Positions 1 to 14,000 of a stretch of 64,000 bases of DNA are shown here, one piece after another. Position numbers and translations under genes: made by a program. The notes below the pieces were generated by a model. The model made no database searches. It had not been told where the DNA came from and was given only the letters and a program-made list of their open reading frames with translations. The stretch is from Anolis sagrei (lineage: Eukaryota; Chordata; Lepidosauria; Squamata; Anolidae). Each line of letters starts with the position of its first letter. Positions within the stretch are counted from its first letter, which is position 1. Location: contig NC_090022.1 in assembly GCF_037176765.1 (NCBI RefSeq), positions 86,811,891 through 86,875,890 on the forward strand. Reading direction: 5' to 3'.

Positions 1-119
1 ACTGAAAGAGGGCTCTCAAGAACTGTGGTTGGTGCTGGCCTATCTTAGGTGTTAAGCCACCAATCCAGATGCTGGATGCATACAGCAACTGAGTAGCTGT
101 CTTGGCATTAAAAACTTTA

Positions 120-840
120 ATAGCTGATGCTATATACCACCCCTCTTTGGTAAAGTGGCTGATCTGATAACTTGTGCTTTCGGAGAAATAGAAGATATGT
201 GAGCAGACTCAGACAGAGTGTGATGGAAAAGCAACCCCAGATATTGAAAGCTTCTAACCTGTTCTAAAGTATGCCCGTTGAGGGACCATCGGCATGAGAT
301 CTCCCCCCCCCCCCCCACACTCCTCAAAAAACCATAATTTTAGACTTTCTGTGATTGATTTTAGGTCATTCCATAAGCAATAATTTAGGAATTTACTTAA
401 TAAATGATTTAGTCCTGCCCTGGAGCATGAGATGTTAGCAGCAACATCAAGAGAGCAATAAGGAGATTTTTATTGTTCCAAGCTTGGGCAGATGTTCATT
501 GGGGTCTGATAAGGTTTCTTCCAGATCATTGATGAATGTATTAAACAAGGTAGGGGCAAGGATGCAGCCTTATTCTGACTCCTCTGGACATGGATATTTC
601 TCCAGAAAGTTATCCCAGGTTGCCACATCTAATCTGTAGCTTCCTGTCACTATACAGGGCCTTAATAAGGCCTAGAACTCTTTTATCATTCAAGTTCTTG
701 TCCATTTTCCCCAAAGTTTATTTCTAGAGATGGAATCAATTGCTGATTTCAAGTCCATGAAGCCTACAAATATTTTACCCTGTAGCAGTCTGACATGTTT
801 CTCAGCAATATGAGAGCGCAACCACAGTACTGGCTTTATA
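120..840 (-). mobile_element. Decayed LINE reverse-transcriptase fragment
   Basis: Minus-strand translation gives GKIFVGFMDLKSAIDSI, then (other frame) RGVRQGCILAPTLFN-like and finally NGHTLEQVRSFQYLGLLFH, i.e. RT palm and thumb blocks in the right order with frame breaks. Family is uncertain (R4, Vingi or a relative). Confidence 0.65.
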
Positions 841-1781
841 CTAAGAGAACGAAACACTATCATATATTCTACATGTCGGATATAAATTATATACAATTAA
901 TGTTTCAAGTCCAAACCCAGAAGATGCAATTGATGAAAGGGGACAAGAGAGAAATACAGTAGAAATATCATCATATTAGAATAATAATACAGAGAAGGAA
1001 CCGTAATATTTTCCCAGTCCTATACTATTTATAGACATTTTTCAATTAAAAATACTTCATACCTAGATCAAAACTTTAGACCCTTCGAATCAACAGTATC
1101 CTCTTTCTGTTGGGGACAAGTGAGGAACACAGTCTACTGGAAAAGTATTTTCATACTGTATCTGAATAACTATCAGAAACATTTCACTCCTTTTTCCTTC
1201 TGTGGAAAACAGGATGGCCCAGCCTATTCAAACCATGTTTTCCTTGGAAGTTTCACAGAGTCAAAAAAGCAGGAACAGGAGAGAAAAATAATTCTACGGT
1301 CTTGTGCAATGAGGAGCAGAAGTGGAAAAGTCGTTATGTATTTGCTTTGACTACTGCCCTAAACAACTATCTTGAGAGGGTATATCACTATCTGACACAA
1401 AAATCCATGCATGGAGAAGCCGCTTATATGGTTAAGAAGGTTGTAACGTTTGGTTTGTTTGCATGAATCCGGGATAGAAATACAACCTAGCAGAAACAAC
1501 TCAAAAACTTAGGACAAAATTCCTGTGTGCCCAATCCCCTAATTATGACTTGATTTCCTTAAGGAAAGAAAAATAACAACAAATCCCAGCTGCTGCCATC
1601 AGCATGTTCCACTGTAATAAACACCATAATGAAAACACAATGTAAATGTTTCCTTATATTCTTTGCTACTGACCTGAAAGCTATGACATACAATTGATTT
1701 GAAAGTTCAAGTTCATCATGTCATTTAGCCAGCCCAAAAATTAACAACTGATGCAAAATTTCAGCAGTGTTGTAGATTTAA
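841..1781. other. Unassigned AT-rich sequence
   Basis: No gene, repeat or regulatory element that I can support. Confidence 0.6.
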
Positions 1782-2110
1782 TGTATTGCCAAAGCCTTTC
1801 ATGGCCAGGTTGTTGTGTTTTCCAGCCAGTATAGCCATGTTCCAGAAGCATTCTCTCCTGACGTTTCACCTGCATCTATGGCAGGCATCGTCATAGGTTG
1901 TGAGGTCTGTTGGAAACTAGGAAAATAGGGTTGATTTATCTGGAATGTCCAGGGTGGAAGAAAGAACTCTTGTCTGTTGGAGGTAGGTGTGAATGTAGCA
2001 ATTGGCCACCTTGATTTAGTGGCCTAGCAGTTTTCAAGGTCTGGCTTCTTACTGCCTGGGGGAATCCTTTGTTTGGAGGTGATTAGTTGGCCCTCAGTGT
2101 TGTAGATTTG
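1782..2110 (-). mobile_element. Penelope-like or LINE 3' end, widespread squamate repeat
   Basis: Starts with TGTATTGCCAAAGCCTTTCA and contains CATGTTCCAGAAGCATTCTC and CCTGCATCTATGGCAGGCAT, a 3' end that I know as very abundant in lizard genomes. I associate it with Penelope-like elements but am not sure. Related ends lie at 25455-25505 (+) and about 59957-59990 (-). Confidence 0.5.
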
Positions 2111-2117
2111 TGTGGAT

Positions 2118-2347
2118 GTGTGTCAGGAGTGAATTGAGAAACTGCAAGTTGCTTCTGGTGTGAGAGAATTGGCCGTCTGCAAAGATGTCGCCCAGGGGAT
2201 GGCCGGATGTTTGATATTTTACCATTGTGTGGGTAGCTTCTCTCATGTCCCTGCATGGGGAGCTGGAGCTGACAGAGGGAGCTCAACCCACTCTCCCTGG
2301 ATTCAAACTGCTGACCTGTCTGTCAGCAGTCCTGCTGGCACAAGGGT
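2118..2347 (-). mobile_element. tRNA-derived SINE
   Basis: Reads on the minus strand from a decayed tRNA-like head (CTTGTGCCAGCAGGACTGCT, then a B-box remnant) to the tail CAGAAGCAACTTGCAGTTTC. Same family as 56206-56452 and 62446-62665. Confidence 0.75.
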
Positions 2348-2349
2348 AG

Positions 2350-3447
2350 ATAAAAGCAAATACATTAAAGCTTAATCCAAACAAAAAAGGGCATTTTATA
2401 AGCAGGTCATGGAAAGGGGTCATGCTGAGCTTGTGGTGGTCTGGAGACCCAAGTTTAAAGTTGGTTCTGTTCAACTCAAGCTGAAACCTGAACACACAGG
2501 TATCAGCTGTAGCTAGAGATGCACTAACCCGGCTAAGGCTAGTGTGTCAACTCTACCTGCTCTGGAAGATGTCACTTCTAGCCATTATAGTACATGTCCT
2601 GCCAAAGAAGACTGGTCTATTTCCATTTGTTTCATCCATTTTCTGACAAGCCTGTAGCACTGTTCTGAAGTGCAAGAAGAGGACATACATACATTTATAG
2701 ATGGTACCTGAGGTGCAGGTGGGTCCACTTCAGGCTTTCAAAACAACTGCGTTTATTGGAAAACCAAGGTCCTTTAGCCGGAATCTAGATGCAAAACAAT
2801 GGCATGGGCAAACGATAACATAACAAACCAAGGAATTTCTGATTGGTGCTAAAACTAAATCCATAAGGTCTTTCACAAAAGAATCAATTTTTGGTTTACT
2901 TCTAAGCTTTATTATTGTACAACATAATCTCTTGCTGATGAACTATAAATCACCCAGAGATCTAGTCGGTCCTAATCTGCCTTCGCTCTACCACTAGTAG
3001 GAAAAACAAACATGCAATGATTCTGAAATAAAACACGTAGATTTCACTGTATGTATTCCTTTGCCTTCTCCACATGTCCTTACACAGGGATAAAACTGTG
3101 TTCAAAATACTGCCTCAGATTAAAGATATATTTTATTTTTACAAGGTTTCTCTTATCAGGATTGAAACTGTGATTAACTTACCATGTGACCGTGGCTAAA
3201 ATTCAAACTTGGGTTGAACAGAGATTAAGAATCACAGATAATATATCTTTCTGTAACAAATCATGATCCTGCAATTTGAAACAGGAAACAGCAGATCAAC
3301 ATACTCACTGTTTAATACAAAGTGTGACTATCACTCTGATCTCTGGGCTCATCATGCAAACTACTGGCTAGATCTTACCCATACATGTTTTTAACATTTA
3401 ACTGGCTATGATATCAAAGGCTGAAAGAGCATTAACCAGAAAATCAT
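2350..3447. other. Unassigned AT-rich sequence
   Basis: No open frame, repeat or RNA gene recognised. Confidence 0.6.
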
Positions 3448-5010
3448 TTATTTAATTTTAAGCATTTATATTCTGCCCTTCGCACCCTGAAGGGTACTCA
3501 GGGCGGAGCACAACATATAAACAGCAAACATTCAATGCCAGGACATAAAGAAACTATAGACAAACATAAACATTGAAACCATTTATCTCGACATTAAAAT
3601 CCACTGTTTAAAACTGTCTCAATCATCCACATCGAATCCGGTTAGCATGGTAAGTTTTCCTATCGCTGCCTTATTGCACAGACCCAAAGGCTTGGTCCCA
3701 CAGCCAAGTTTTTACCCGCCTTCTGAAGGACAGGAGAGAGGGGGCAGATCTAATCTCACCAGGAAGGGAGTTCCATAGCTGAGGGACAATCACTGAGAAG
3801 GCCCTCTCTCTCATCCCTACCCATTGCACCTGTGACAGTGGTGGGACGGAGAGCAGCCCCCCGGCCACCACCGAAATCTAGGATATCAGGCTCAGCGATG
3901 ACTCCAGGAGGACTCCCAAGCTGTGCACCTGTGCCTTCAAGGAGAGTAACCCCATCCAGCACAGGCTGTAACCCTATACCTTGTTCGGCCTTCCAACTGT
4001 CCAAGATGACCTTTGTCTTGTCTGGATTCAACTTCAATTTGCTTGCCCTCATCCAGACCATCACACCGGCCAGGCACCAGTTCACGATTTGGATTGCCTC
4101 CTAAGCATCTGGTGGAAAGGAGTAATAGAGCTGGACGTCATCTGCATACAGATGGCATCGGACTCCAAAATTCTGGATGATCTCACCCAATGGCTTCATG
4201 TAGATATTAAACACCATGGGGGACAATACTGAGCCCTGTGGGACACCACAGGACAATGGCTGTGAGGCCGAGCTGAAATTCCCCAGCAACACCTTTTGGG
4301 TACGACCCTCCAGGAAGGACTAGAGCCACTGCAAAACAGTACCTCCAAGGCCCATCCCCGTGAGGCAACCCAGAAGGATACTGTGGTCTACAGTATCAAA
4401 AGCCGCCGAGAGGTCCAGGAGAACCAACAGGGAAACAGTCCCCGTCAAGCTCTCTGCGGAGATCCTCCACTAAAAGAGACCAAGGCTATTTTATTCCCAT
4501 GACCTGGTCTGAAGCCATACTGCGATGAATCCAGATAGTTTCATTCAAGAATCCCTAGAGCTATGAGGCAACCACACGTTCCAAGATTTTGCTCAGAAAG
4601 GGGAGATTTGAAACTGGCCAAATTATTCAAATCCAGTGATGGCTTTTTCAACAGTGGTTTATCACAGTATCTTTTAAGCTCGTTGGAATTTTGCCTTCGA
4701 GAAGGGAGGCATTAACCACCATGTCTAACCATTCTGACAACCCTCCTCTGGCTTCCTTTATCAGCCAGGACAGGCAGGAGTCCAGGATGCATGTGGTCCC
4801 CTCGCCTGTCCAAAAATCTTGTCAATGTCCTCAGGTTGCACAAATTGAAATGAATCCATTAAAACTGGGTAAGCAGGTGCTCACGTTACATTTTCAGAGA
4901 TTGCGGTAACTGTGGCGTCCAGGTTGGAGCGGATCAGAGCGATTTTATCCATGAAGAACCGAGCAAATGCCTCACAGCGAGCTGTCGAAGAGTTAGATGC
5001 ACATCTAAAA
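3448..5010 (-). mobile_element. L2 LINE, 5'-truncated
   Basis: Minus-strand translations show the L2 ORF2 C-terminal half in pieces: ARCEAFARFFMDKIALIR, then CGVPQGSVLSPMVFNIYMKP, CHLYADDVQLYYSFP, KLKLNPDKTKVI, and finally RAFSVIVPQLWNSLPGEIRS. It ends in the L2-type 3' motif near 3455-3520. Frames are broken in several places, so it is inactive. Confidence 0.85.
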
Positions 5011-5054
5011 ACTAGAAATTGTAAATGAAACACTAATGGCACATTTTGAGTTTC

Positions 5055-5335
5055 ACAGAATCATAGAATTGGAAGAGACCTTGTAGGCCATCCAGTCCAA
5101 CCTCCTGCCAAGCAAGTAAATCACATTCAAAGCACCCCTGAGAGATGGCCATCCAGCCTCTGTTTCAAAGCCTCCAAAGAAGGAGCCTCCACCACACTCC
5201 AGGGCAGAGAGTTTCACTGCTAAATAGCTCTCACAGTTAGGAAGTTCTTCCTAATGTCCAGGTAGAATCTCCTTTCCTGTAATTTGAAACCATTGTTCTG
5301 CGTCCTAGCCTCCAGGGCAGTAGAAAACAAGCTTG
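5055..5335 (-). mobile_element. CR1-type LINE 3' end
   Basis: Plus-strand text begins AATCATAGAATTGGAAGAGA and runs through CCACCACACTCCAGGGCAGA to GGAAGTTCTTCCTAATGTCC, the antisense of the abundant sauropsid CR1 3' region. Confidence 0.8.
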
Positions 5336-5919
5336 CTCCCTCCTCCCTATGATTTCCCCTCACAAATTTATCAATTTCACATTCAAAACCCAATGCTCTT
5401 CAGATTCAGTAAACATAATTTTTTGCTCCTATTCAGTGTGTCAGCACAATTTCTCAGTATGCATCTTTCATCTTCCAAAGTTACAATGTCTTCTTCCTTG
5501 CCTACTTTTCTAGCAAAAACAAAAAGAGCACTGAAAAAAAGGCTGGAAATACCTATTCAATATTGAAGCCATGTCTTCTAATGCTTTCACTACATTCACA
5601 ATATTATGGTGCTTAGTTTTTGTTCCCAATAGCCTAGAAAATAAAACATTCAAAAATGATCACAAACACAATGAAAGTAACTCTACAATTGTATCATGTT
5701 AAATATATCAGCATTGTGATGGAATACGTGAAGCATTAAGCAACCACTTTTAAAAATCTAATGTGAGAAAATATTAAAAGACCAAATAGCAGTTTTCCCT
5801 AATCCAATGCGTATCTCAAGAAAAGGGATATAAATGTACAGAGTTGGTTTCAGCAGCCAGAAGATGCAAAATTAGAGACAGCTCATAGAGTGTTTCACAA
5901 ACCACAACAACTCATTTAA
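5336..5919. other. Unassigned AT-rich sequence downstream of MAML1
   Basis: Nothing recognised. Confidence 0.5.
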
Positions 5920-8900
5920 TACACTAGCAAAATATTTATTTTTTATAATGACATAACAGAAGTGAAAGATTTTTTTGGTGTGCCACGGTAATTGGAGTTA
6001 AAGAAAACTGGATTAATGGGATGTTTATACATTTCATTGACAAAAAAATATGTTAGGATTGAAATCTGAACTGTTCACCATTTAAACAAGTGTAAAACTT
6101 ATAACCACCCCCAACATATATATATATATATATTTATAAAGAATTATAGTTTTTAAATCTATAAAAAGTAAAAAATATACACTCAGAAGATCTAATTCTT
6201 ATTCAGTCTTTAATATAAAACTGTAAACATTTATTTACACAAAGAAAATGTGTAGGATAGAAAACTGAGCACCCTTTCAATTGAGTTGTGGGGTTTTTGG
6301 AAGGCAGTGGATGTCGAACAGTGACGTTTGCACACTTTCTCATCTGTTCACGACCCACCGCAGTCTATAAATAAAGTTGAGGCAGCAGGCTAGGTAAAGC
6401 TCAGGGAACTCTTATTGCTCTGAAGCTGCAGCAAATGGAAAGCTCAAGTGCATACATTTGTTTCTGAACTGCTACAAGGAACCGAAGGCCAGCACTCAGG
6501 CTTTCCCCACCCAGCCACCATGTTCAAGAACCACTGAATAGCACATCGCTATTGTCCCACCAATGCTACATTTTCACAATTTGGATAGCTGCAGGGACAA
6601 ATGCCACAAGGTTGCCTTGCGTGCTGTGATTGAAAAGTTCCTACCCACAGATTTTTAGGGATTTGTTTGCACATGCCTTTCCAAAACATACCAAGGTCAA
6701 ATTACTAAATACTTTGTGTGAACAGTACTTGAAACAGCATGCACTTGCAGTTGACAAACACCTATAGAACTAGGCTAAATAGAAGAAACAGCAACCTTTT
6801 ACTGGACATCAGAATCTGATTGTAGCATTAGAAACACAAGGTGTTACCTTTCTTTGCACCCAAATATTACTCTAGAATTTAATATAATTTAAACTTCATA
6901 ATAACTGGCATTTTTGTCAGTGTGCCCAAGGGGGGGGGGGGGAATCAGCAGAACCCAGACAATTAAGAAGTATGAGGTCCCAAGCACCTCCAATGAGAAA
7001 AAGGCACACTGGTGCAAAATCCCCAAGGCATTTACAAAACAAGGACAACTGTACCCACTCCATCCCACCCCATTTTTCCCCTGGGCCAAAATGAAAAAGC
7101 AGCTACAAAGATTGAAAGGAATTTTCCTGATGACATTCAACTTGGATCAATTCTTTGATTAAACCCAAGCTCATGGAGACAAATTCAGTTGAATGATGGC
7201 TTGTGAACAAGATCAGTAAAATGTAAAGCTAACCTAATTTACTTCATAATAATATTCAGTGACATCTGCTTCATTTATTAAATTAACCACCGCTTAGAAA
7301 TGCTTAAAATATACAAGCCATGTCATTTGCTTCAGTTTGGACATTCAGCAGTGGAACCGCCCAACCATCCACACGCAGCTTTCTCCATTCCCCCCATCAA
7401 CCGTCTATCAAGATACAAGACAAACATCTCACTCACATGACACACGTAACCTGCTCGTGGGTGGCAAGCACATACAACAAAACTAATGGGAAACGTTTAA
7501 ATAAAAAAGTAGTGTTAAAGCAGATTTCATTTTCCAAAGTGCACATTTGAGAAAAACACTGCAGATACAGAAAAGTATTTTCCTTCCCATGGTTCAACTG
7601 TTTTATCCCTTTAACTATTCCTGTGCCTAAAATATCCCAGACCTTTCTACACGTTACTTGCGTAGAAATGCTCCCGAATTGGTCTGACATGAAGGAAATT
7701 CTTTGATTCTCAGTTGCAGGTGTGATGATGTAAAGGAAGGATCCTTAAAACAGGAGGTATACAGTCCTGTTCATTAAAGAACAAAACAAAACCCAGAGGA
7801 GGGAACAGAGAGGTATCTGTGCATCTATAACAACTTTCAAATTTATTACCTTTATAAACTAAAGGTTAAGGCAAAAGGTGGCTTGTTGGCAAGCAGAAGA
7901 ATTTTTGGTAACACGTTAATTCTCTCTTTTCTTCGCCCTGTATGGAACTGACCCTACAGAGCCATGAAACCTTGCACACAGACCATTATGCTTTTCTAGA
8001 AAGAACTCTATATATTTCTAAGGAGTTTCAATCACCGTTTTCCCCAATGCGTTGGGGCCTTTCACAATGGAACGACCTTTACTAAAGTATCGCGCCTGCC
8101 CCAGTTCATTGTGCCGCAACTGCATTTCTTTTCATGTTAGTTAACATCTTCCAAGGCACAAGGTTTGCTTCATACGAGCAACCAAAATTTACAGATGCTG
8201 CTCTTATTGGGACAGCTCTCGCGAGGCAACAATAAACATTGCTTATTATAAATGCTCTCCGAATCAAAGGGGAGAAATAAGCTGTGATCAATCCAACTCT
8301 CTCATTTAATGAATGCTAGAAAGGAGATAGAAAAAGTGCACACACTTTATTTTAAGTCTGATTGGCCAATTAAAAAAACCCTCTAAAAACCAAGAGCTCA
8401 GTCCTGACCCACCCCTCCCACAGCAGTGCAAATTGCTTAGCTTAATAAGCCATAACCCAATTAAGACTGAGGCCCCCAATTTAGGGCAACAAAGAACCCA
8501 CTACCTAGCCATCTCCAGCACAGAAAGCCATTTGCTCTTGTTGCGATCTTTCATATCTTGTTTGCTGAGAATGCAGGCACACATCACTAGTGACTAGAAA
8601 ACTGTCCCCTCTAAACCAGAGAGGGTCCTGCAAATAATTAAATAAAAGTTGCCCATCCTTTCCTCAGGAATAAAATATTGGCAGGGTGCTACTTCTACCA
8701 GTTAGCAGGTCAAACTGAGATCAAAAAACCTGTCAAGTACTAGCTGTAGGAAAGATGGCCTTAACACTGAATTATTGGGAGTTTTCCTTGCCAGCAGTCT
8801 CTGCACCGCCTTTGCGCAGGTTAACATTTAAGTTTTGCAAATGCAAAACAAAGTTTAAAATGAAAATTTTGAAGGGCCAGCTTGCCATACACACCAAACT

Positions 8901-9130
8901 CATTGAGACTGTAGTCATGTGCAGTGTTCCAGACACGTTACAAAAATTACCATGTTATTTCCTATCACATTAGTGTATAGTTCTCATGCTGTTAAACCCA
9001 GAAGGGAGCAGTTCCAATACATCCCCACTAATGCCTGTGAATCTTCTCAATGCCACAGGTATTTGGTCCAAAAATCATTTTCAAATATTTAAAGAATTGA
9101 GCAAAGAGAAAAAAAACCCCAAACTGTATT
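5920..9130 (-). other. MAML1: Probable MAML1 3' UTR
   Basis: AT-rich sequence follows the stop with no recognised repeat until the CR1 copy at 5.3 kb. Minus-strand AATAAA hexamers lie near 8346-8351, at 6230-6235 and at 5935-5940, so a short and a long (2.9-3.2 kb) 3' UTR are both possible. The human gene also has a long 3' UTR. The end point is inferred. Confidence 0.5.
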
Positions 9131-10110
9131 TTAATGACTCCCTAGCAACTCATCCAAGTCATTCATCCATTCCTCTGAAGTCCTGTTTTTCAAGAAAGTG
9201 TCTATGAGATCCGTATCCCCAGTCAGGCTTGGCAGTCCATTGCCCCCGGATGGGCTACTGTAGGCAAAGGGCAGCTCCTGGCTTGCTGTCCTCACCGGAT
9301 AGCCTTGACCACAGTGCAGAGTGGCCCGGCTGGGCATTGGCTGGTTCTGGTTCTGGCTGAAAGCCGCCAGGTCTGGGACGGCCTGGCTCAACCCTGGCAG
9401 AACCTGCTGAGAGGGGACCGGCTGCTGGGTCGGGGGATTCGTCCTCTGCTGGGCGCTAATGGATGGCAACACCTGTCCAGAAACAGCCGCATTCATGGAG
9501 CCCATGGGTCTGCCAGGGTTGAGGCTGACCTGAGGCATCCCTTGCGCAAACTGCTGGCTGGCTAATTTTAGATGAGTCTGTTGCATATGGAAAGTGGAGC
9601 TGGGAGTAAATGACCCTAAACTATTATTTCCTTGTGTCTGGGCATTCAGATTTGACATGCCTTGGTGCTGCCATGATGGATTTTGAGCCCCAATCGTGGT
9701 TGGCATTCTTGCCATCTGGGGTTTGGGCAATGTAGGATTCAGTGCTCCTTTGTTATGTTGCTGAGAAATGCTTGGATTTCCTAGGGTGCTCTGTCCATAT
9801 CCAGCAGGAAGAGCAGTGCCCTGAGCCAAACCAGGGGGTCTCTGCATTTGCGGTTGCCCATTGACACTGGGATTGGCATGCTGTGGAACCATCTGTGTCA
9901 TACCAGATGCCATGTTGTACAAACCACTTCGTTGAATGCTCTGCAAGCCACTATACTGAGTTACTCCTCGATCTTGCTGGCTGCTACTTGATGAGACAGA
10001 GCTGTGCCCTGTTCCGATCTGGATCATATTCTGTGGCTGTGAAAACATGCGAGGGCTGTTGGAGTTGGACTGGCCTAAGTTATTGACCCCTGCCATTCCT
10101 GGAGATGAAC
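9131..10110 (-). CDS. MAML1: MAML1 coding exon 5 with stop codon
   Basis: This 980-nt exon encodes residues 746-1071. The acceptor TATTATAG before GTTCATCT completes a Gly codon begun in exon 4. It encodes SISQQHNKGALNP, SSFHMQQ-like and AYPVRTASQELPFAY-like blocks (YPVRTASQELPFAYSSPS here) and the terminal acidic motif with KNRTSEEWMNDLDELL. The stop is TAA at 9133-9131. Confidence 0.96.
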
Positions 10111-10970
10111 CTATAATATAAAAGCAGATTTTCAGCACTAGTATTTATAATAATTATTTCAATACTTGTCATCTATTTAGGTGACATGCTATAATTTAAG
10201 TATTGTGTCATGCAGTACAACTGTTTTGCAGCTAAATTTAGGACTCATTGGTTTGGAGGTGCAAGAGGACGGGTGCCCCACCAAGGTATTCAACTCTAGA
10301 AGGTTCCAAAAAGTGTATCTACAGAGGTGCAAACCCCATTAGTGTGAGGCATAGAGACTAAGAAGATGAACTTTCTAAAATGTTTTTCATGAAAGAAGCA
10401 CCCATGTATACACTATTTATTTATCGTGCCAGGAGCAAGCCAAACAGTTGTATTGCATTTTTAAACAAACAAACAAACAAAACACAAAATTTGCAAGTGT
10501 CCTTTGACCTGTAGCTGGCCACTGGGTTGTTAGAGAAGTGCCTCTGGTGTTACTATAAGAAGATGTATACCCTGAAAAATGTTAAGACAAAAACTGACCC
10601 AAAAACACTGGGTCAACTTATGTGTAAATCAGTGGTGGAAATGTTTTGTGCTTCCTGCCATTTTGGGCACCTGAAGCAAAATGGTGGTCATTTTTAATAG
10701 GTGCTTACTCGCAAGGCTTGGCAATCTCATTGCAAGCCTTGAGACACATGCAGAGTCTGTATCACCACTATGATCCACCTCAAGAAGTACAGAGCGTATA
10801 TAGTACCACCCTATTAAAAATGGCTACTACTCTGCACCACCTCAAATGTCCAAAGAATGTGGGTGTGCTGCATTCTTCAGGCTCCCCCACAATGTTGCTT
10901 AACAGCGGAAAAAAGGATGAGGAAAGGCTAGCTTTCCCCCTCTAATCTGGGCAAGGGAAGGTTACATGCC

Positions 10971-11022
<52 letters not shown>

Positions 11023-14000
11023 TACCCTGCCCTGTCTCCATGAAGGGACTCAGGGCAGCTTACAACAAAACGAAGCACAGTGGCAAACATTCAGTGCTGA
11101 AGATAACATCTAAACAAATCATTAAGAAGCTCAATAAAGAAATTATAAAAGCAACTTAAATAAACAAGACATAATACAATCCTTACAATTACAGCATATT
11201 AAATCCTTAAAATCTCTTTAAAATTTGTCAAAAATTATTGGAGGGAAGATGGAAAACAGCAGATTAACCAAGGTAAATGTTCAGCAGCTAGATTGAACAT
11301 ATAGCTGTAATTAGTCCTCCTCCTTAATTTTTACCCTGAACATAACCACAGATAAAAGCAAAATCCCTAATTTTGGCTCCCAAGTCTGCCTTTGACCTAT
11401 ATATGAGGTTGACTTATACATATGTTTGTAAGTTTTATATGTTTATATGGTAGTTAAAATTAAAAACATAGACATCACCATCATCATTTCTATCTCGCCT
11501 GGTCTCTGGTTTCTGGTCTCGAGGCAGCTAACAATCATCACAGGCATGAGAATAAAATCATATAACCATAGAGATATGGGCCATGTGGCTGACCCCCTGC
11601 TCAGTGCAGGATCTCTACATAGAACATCCCTAGCAGGAAGCTGTTCATCTTTGGGAGATCCACAGATGAAGACCCCATCATTTCTCCAGGAAATTTATTC
11701 CATTGCCAAGGCACTTTCACTGCTGGGACACTGGCATCAGTACTGCAATAGGTCCGAAATCAGGACAACCTATACCAGTGCACACATTTGCTAGTGCTGC
11801 TATTTAAATGTGCAGCTGGCAAATAGAAAGGCTGATAGACAGACAAGACCACATTCTACAAAGCACTTGTTATCACATGCTAGTTTGCAACCACCAAAAA
11901 AGGCCAAGATGCGGGGGGGAAATCAAGCAAATATTCCTCATTTGGTCTTCGTGCACAAGTTCTAATAATCCCTTTTTGTGGAAATTTTGTTCACGGCTGC
12001 TGCTTAGCCGCCTAAATTACCCCCTCCCTGCCTGGGACCCGCCTAAATTACCCCCTCCCCACTTCTAAATCAGTCAGTAACAATTGGGAGCTATTGTTTG
12101 TCTTTAGAAATGCTGGACTACCAAGACTACCAGAATAGTTCAGAAAATATATAATCTAACAATTATGCTTAGAAAAAGCTTCCGTGGAGCACAAACACAA
12201 GAACGTTTAAGCAGCATTCAGTATTTTGAAATTAACTAAAGCTATAATAAAGAGAAGCTGAAGGACCACTCTAGTTAGTATTTGAAAATAAATCCCACTG
12301 ACATTTACCTGTGAATTGTCCAACTTGTTGTTGGTATGGATTTGGTGTCTGGTCTTGGTACTGAGGGGGTGGTCGAGTTAGATGCCTCTGGAGTTGCTGC
12401 TCCTGATGATGTCTTTGCTTCTCCTACAGGGTTATTAGAGAAAGAAATAACTGTTAAAGATTCCCTACTGCATGAGTCAGTAACTATTTGGATTTAATAC
12501 CATTATAGAGACAACTCAGAAACAAACATACTTTATGTTTGAGAACTAAGAAAACTTTGTTTTTAAGTCACAACACAACAAAATAGACCACAAAATATCA
12601 TGAACACAAAGGATCTGCACTTAATAATGCATTGATTTAAAAACCAAATTAAACATTTTAAGCACAAGTAGAAGAGAATAGAAAACTGACATTCTTAAAA
12701 ACTGTGTTGAGGCTGCTTCTCACTATTTGTTATTGTGTTTCTTCAAATAATTTCTGACTTATGGCGACTCTAAGGTGACCCTATTGCAGGTTATTATTGG
12801 CAAGATTGGTTCAGACAGAGTGAGTGTGACTTGTCCAAGGTCATCAGGCAATGAGTTTCCATGAGCAAGTGAGGATTCACACTGTGATCACCAGAGTTGA
12901 AATCCAATGCTACACATTGGCTCTCTCTCCTCCACTTCCTCTGAACCACTTTGAGTCTTGGTTAAGAGAAGAGGAGGAGGAGGAACCTTCCCATTTTGCC
13001 CATGACTGTGGAATGACCTGCTGGAAGAGGTCCAACAGCTAAATCAGCTGTCAGAATTTAAGAGGCGACTGAAGACCTCTCTTCCAGCAGGCCTACTCAG
13101 TCAGTTTTAACAATGACTTTTAAATAACATTCTATATTTATTGTGCTTCAACTTTTGTTCCTGGAATTTTAATATGTGTATGTTTTAATATATGCTTTTA
13201 TGACTGCATTCAACAATGTTTTAATATGTGATTTTATAGATGCATTTAACTGTACCCTGCCTTGAGCCAAAAGAAGATACAGTTAATAAATACAAAATTA
13301 TTATCATTTGATACACAACATGATTAATACACAGCAAACAAGATCACTTCCCAAATGTCTAGGACTGAATGATGTATCGGCGAATAATGCATGCAGATTA
13401 GAGTAGGGTGGCCTTTTGGCAGCTGACAGATGGTAATTTTGTCAGCGCCAATTGTTTTTAAGTGCAGGCCAAGGTCTTTAGGCACTGCACCTAGTGTGCC
13501 GATCACCATTGGGACCACTTTACTGCCTTGTGCCAGAGTCCTTGCAATTCAATCTTTGAATCCTCATATTGTATAAGCTTTTCCAATTGCTTCTCATCAA
13601 TTCTACTGTCGCTTGGGATTGCAACATCGACAATGCATACTTTGTTTCTTTTTTAAGATTGTGAGGTCAGGAATATTGGGTCCAAAACAGTCTGAATTCT
13701 GAAGTCCCACCAGTTTTTTTGTCACATGCAAATGGTGTTTGTGGCATTATTTTTATTAGAATGTATACTTCCCATTTTTGATTATTTTAGTGATTTTTTT
13801 ACCTTTTTGAAGTGAACTGTGGCATGATATTCTGCAATACTTGCTTAATTATTTGTGTCTTAATATTTTCACTAAAATGTGTGATGCAAGGCCAGAAAGT
13901 TATTTTTGTTCTTTACAGTATATTATTTCTACTTGATCTTTATGAAAAAAAAGTAATTTCAGCACAACCCTGTCTAAGTTAACAATCCATTGTGAGACAT

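Larger units (their letters stand above)
10111..12308 (-). other. MAML1: MAML1 intron 4
   Basis: Bounded by matching splice sites. It holds an (AAT)n run with an L2-like 3' end (10970-11130) and an old CR1-like piece near 11560-11720. The rest is plain AT-rich sequence with no feature I can support. Confidence 0.85.

Noticed and set aside
9305-10086. Plus-strand frames opposite MAML1 exon 5
   Set aside because: Shadows of the coding strand.
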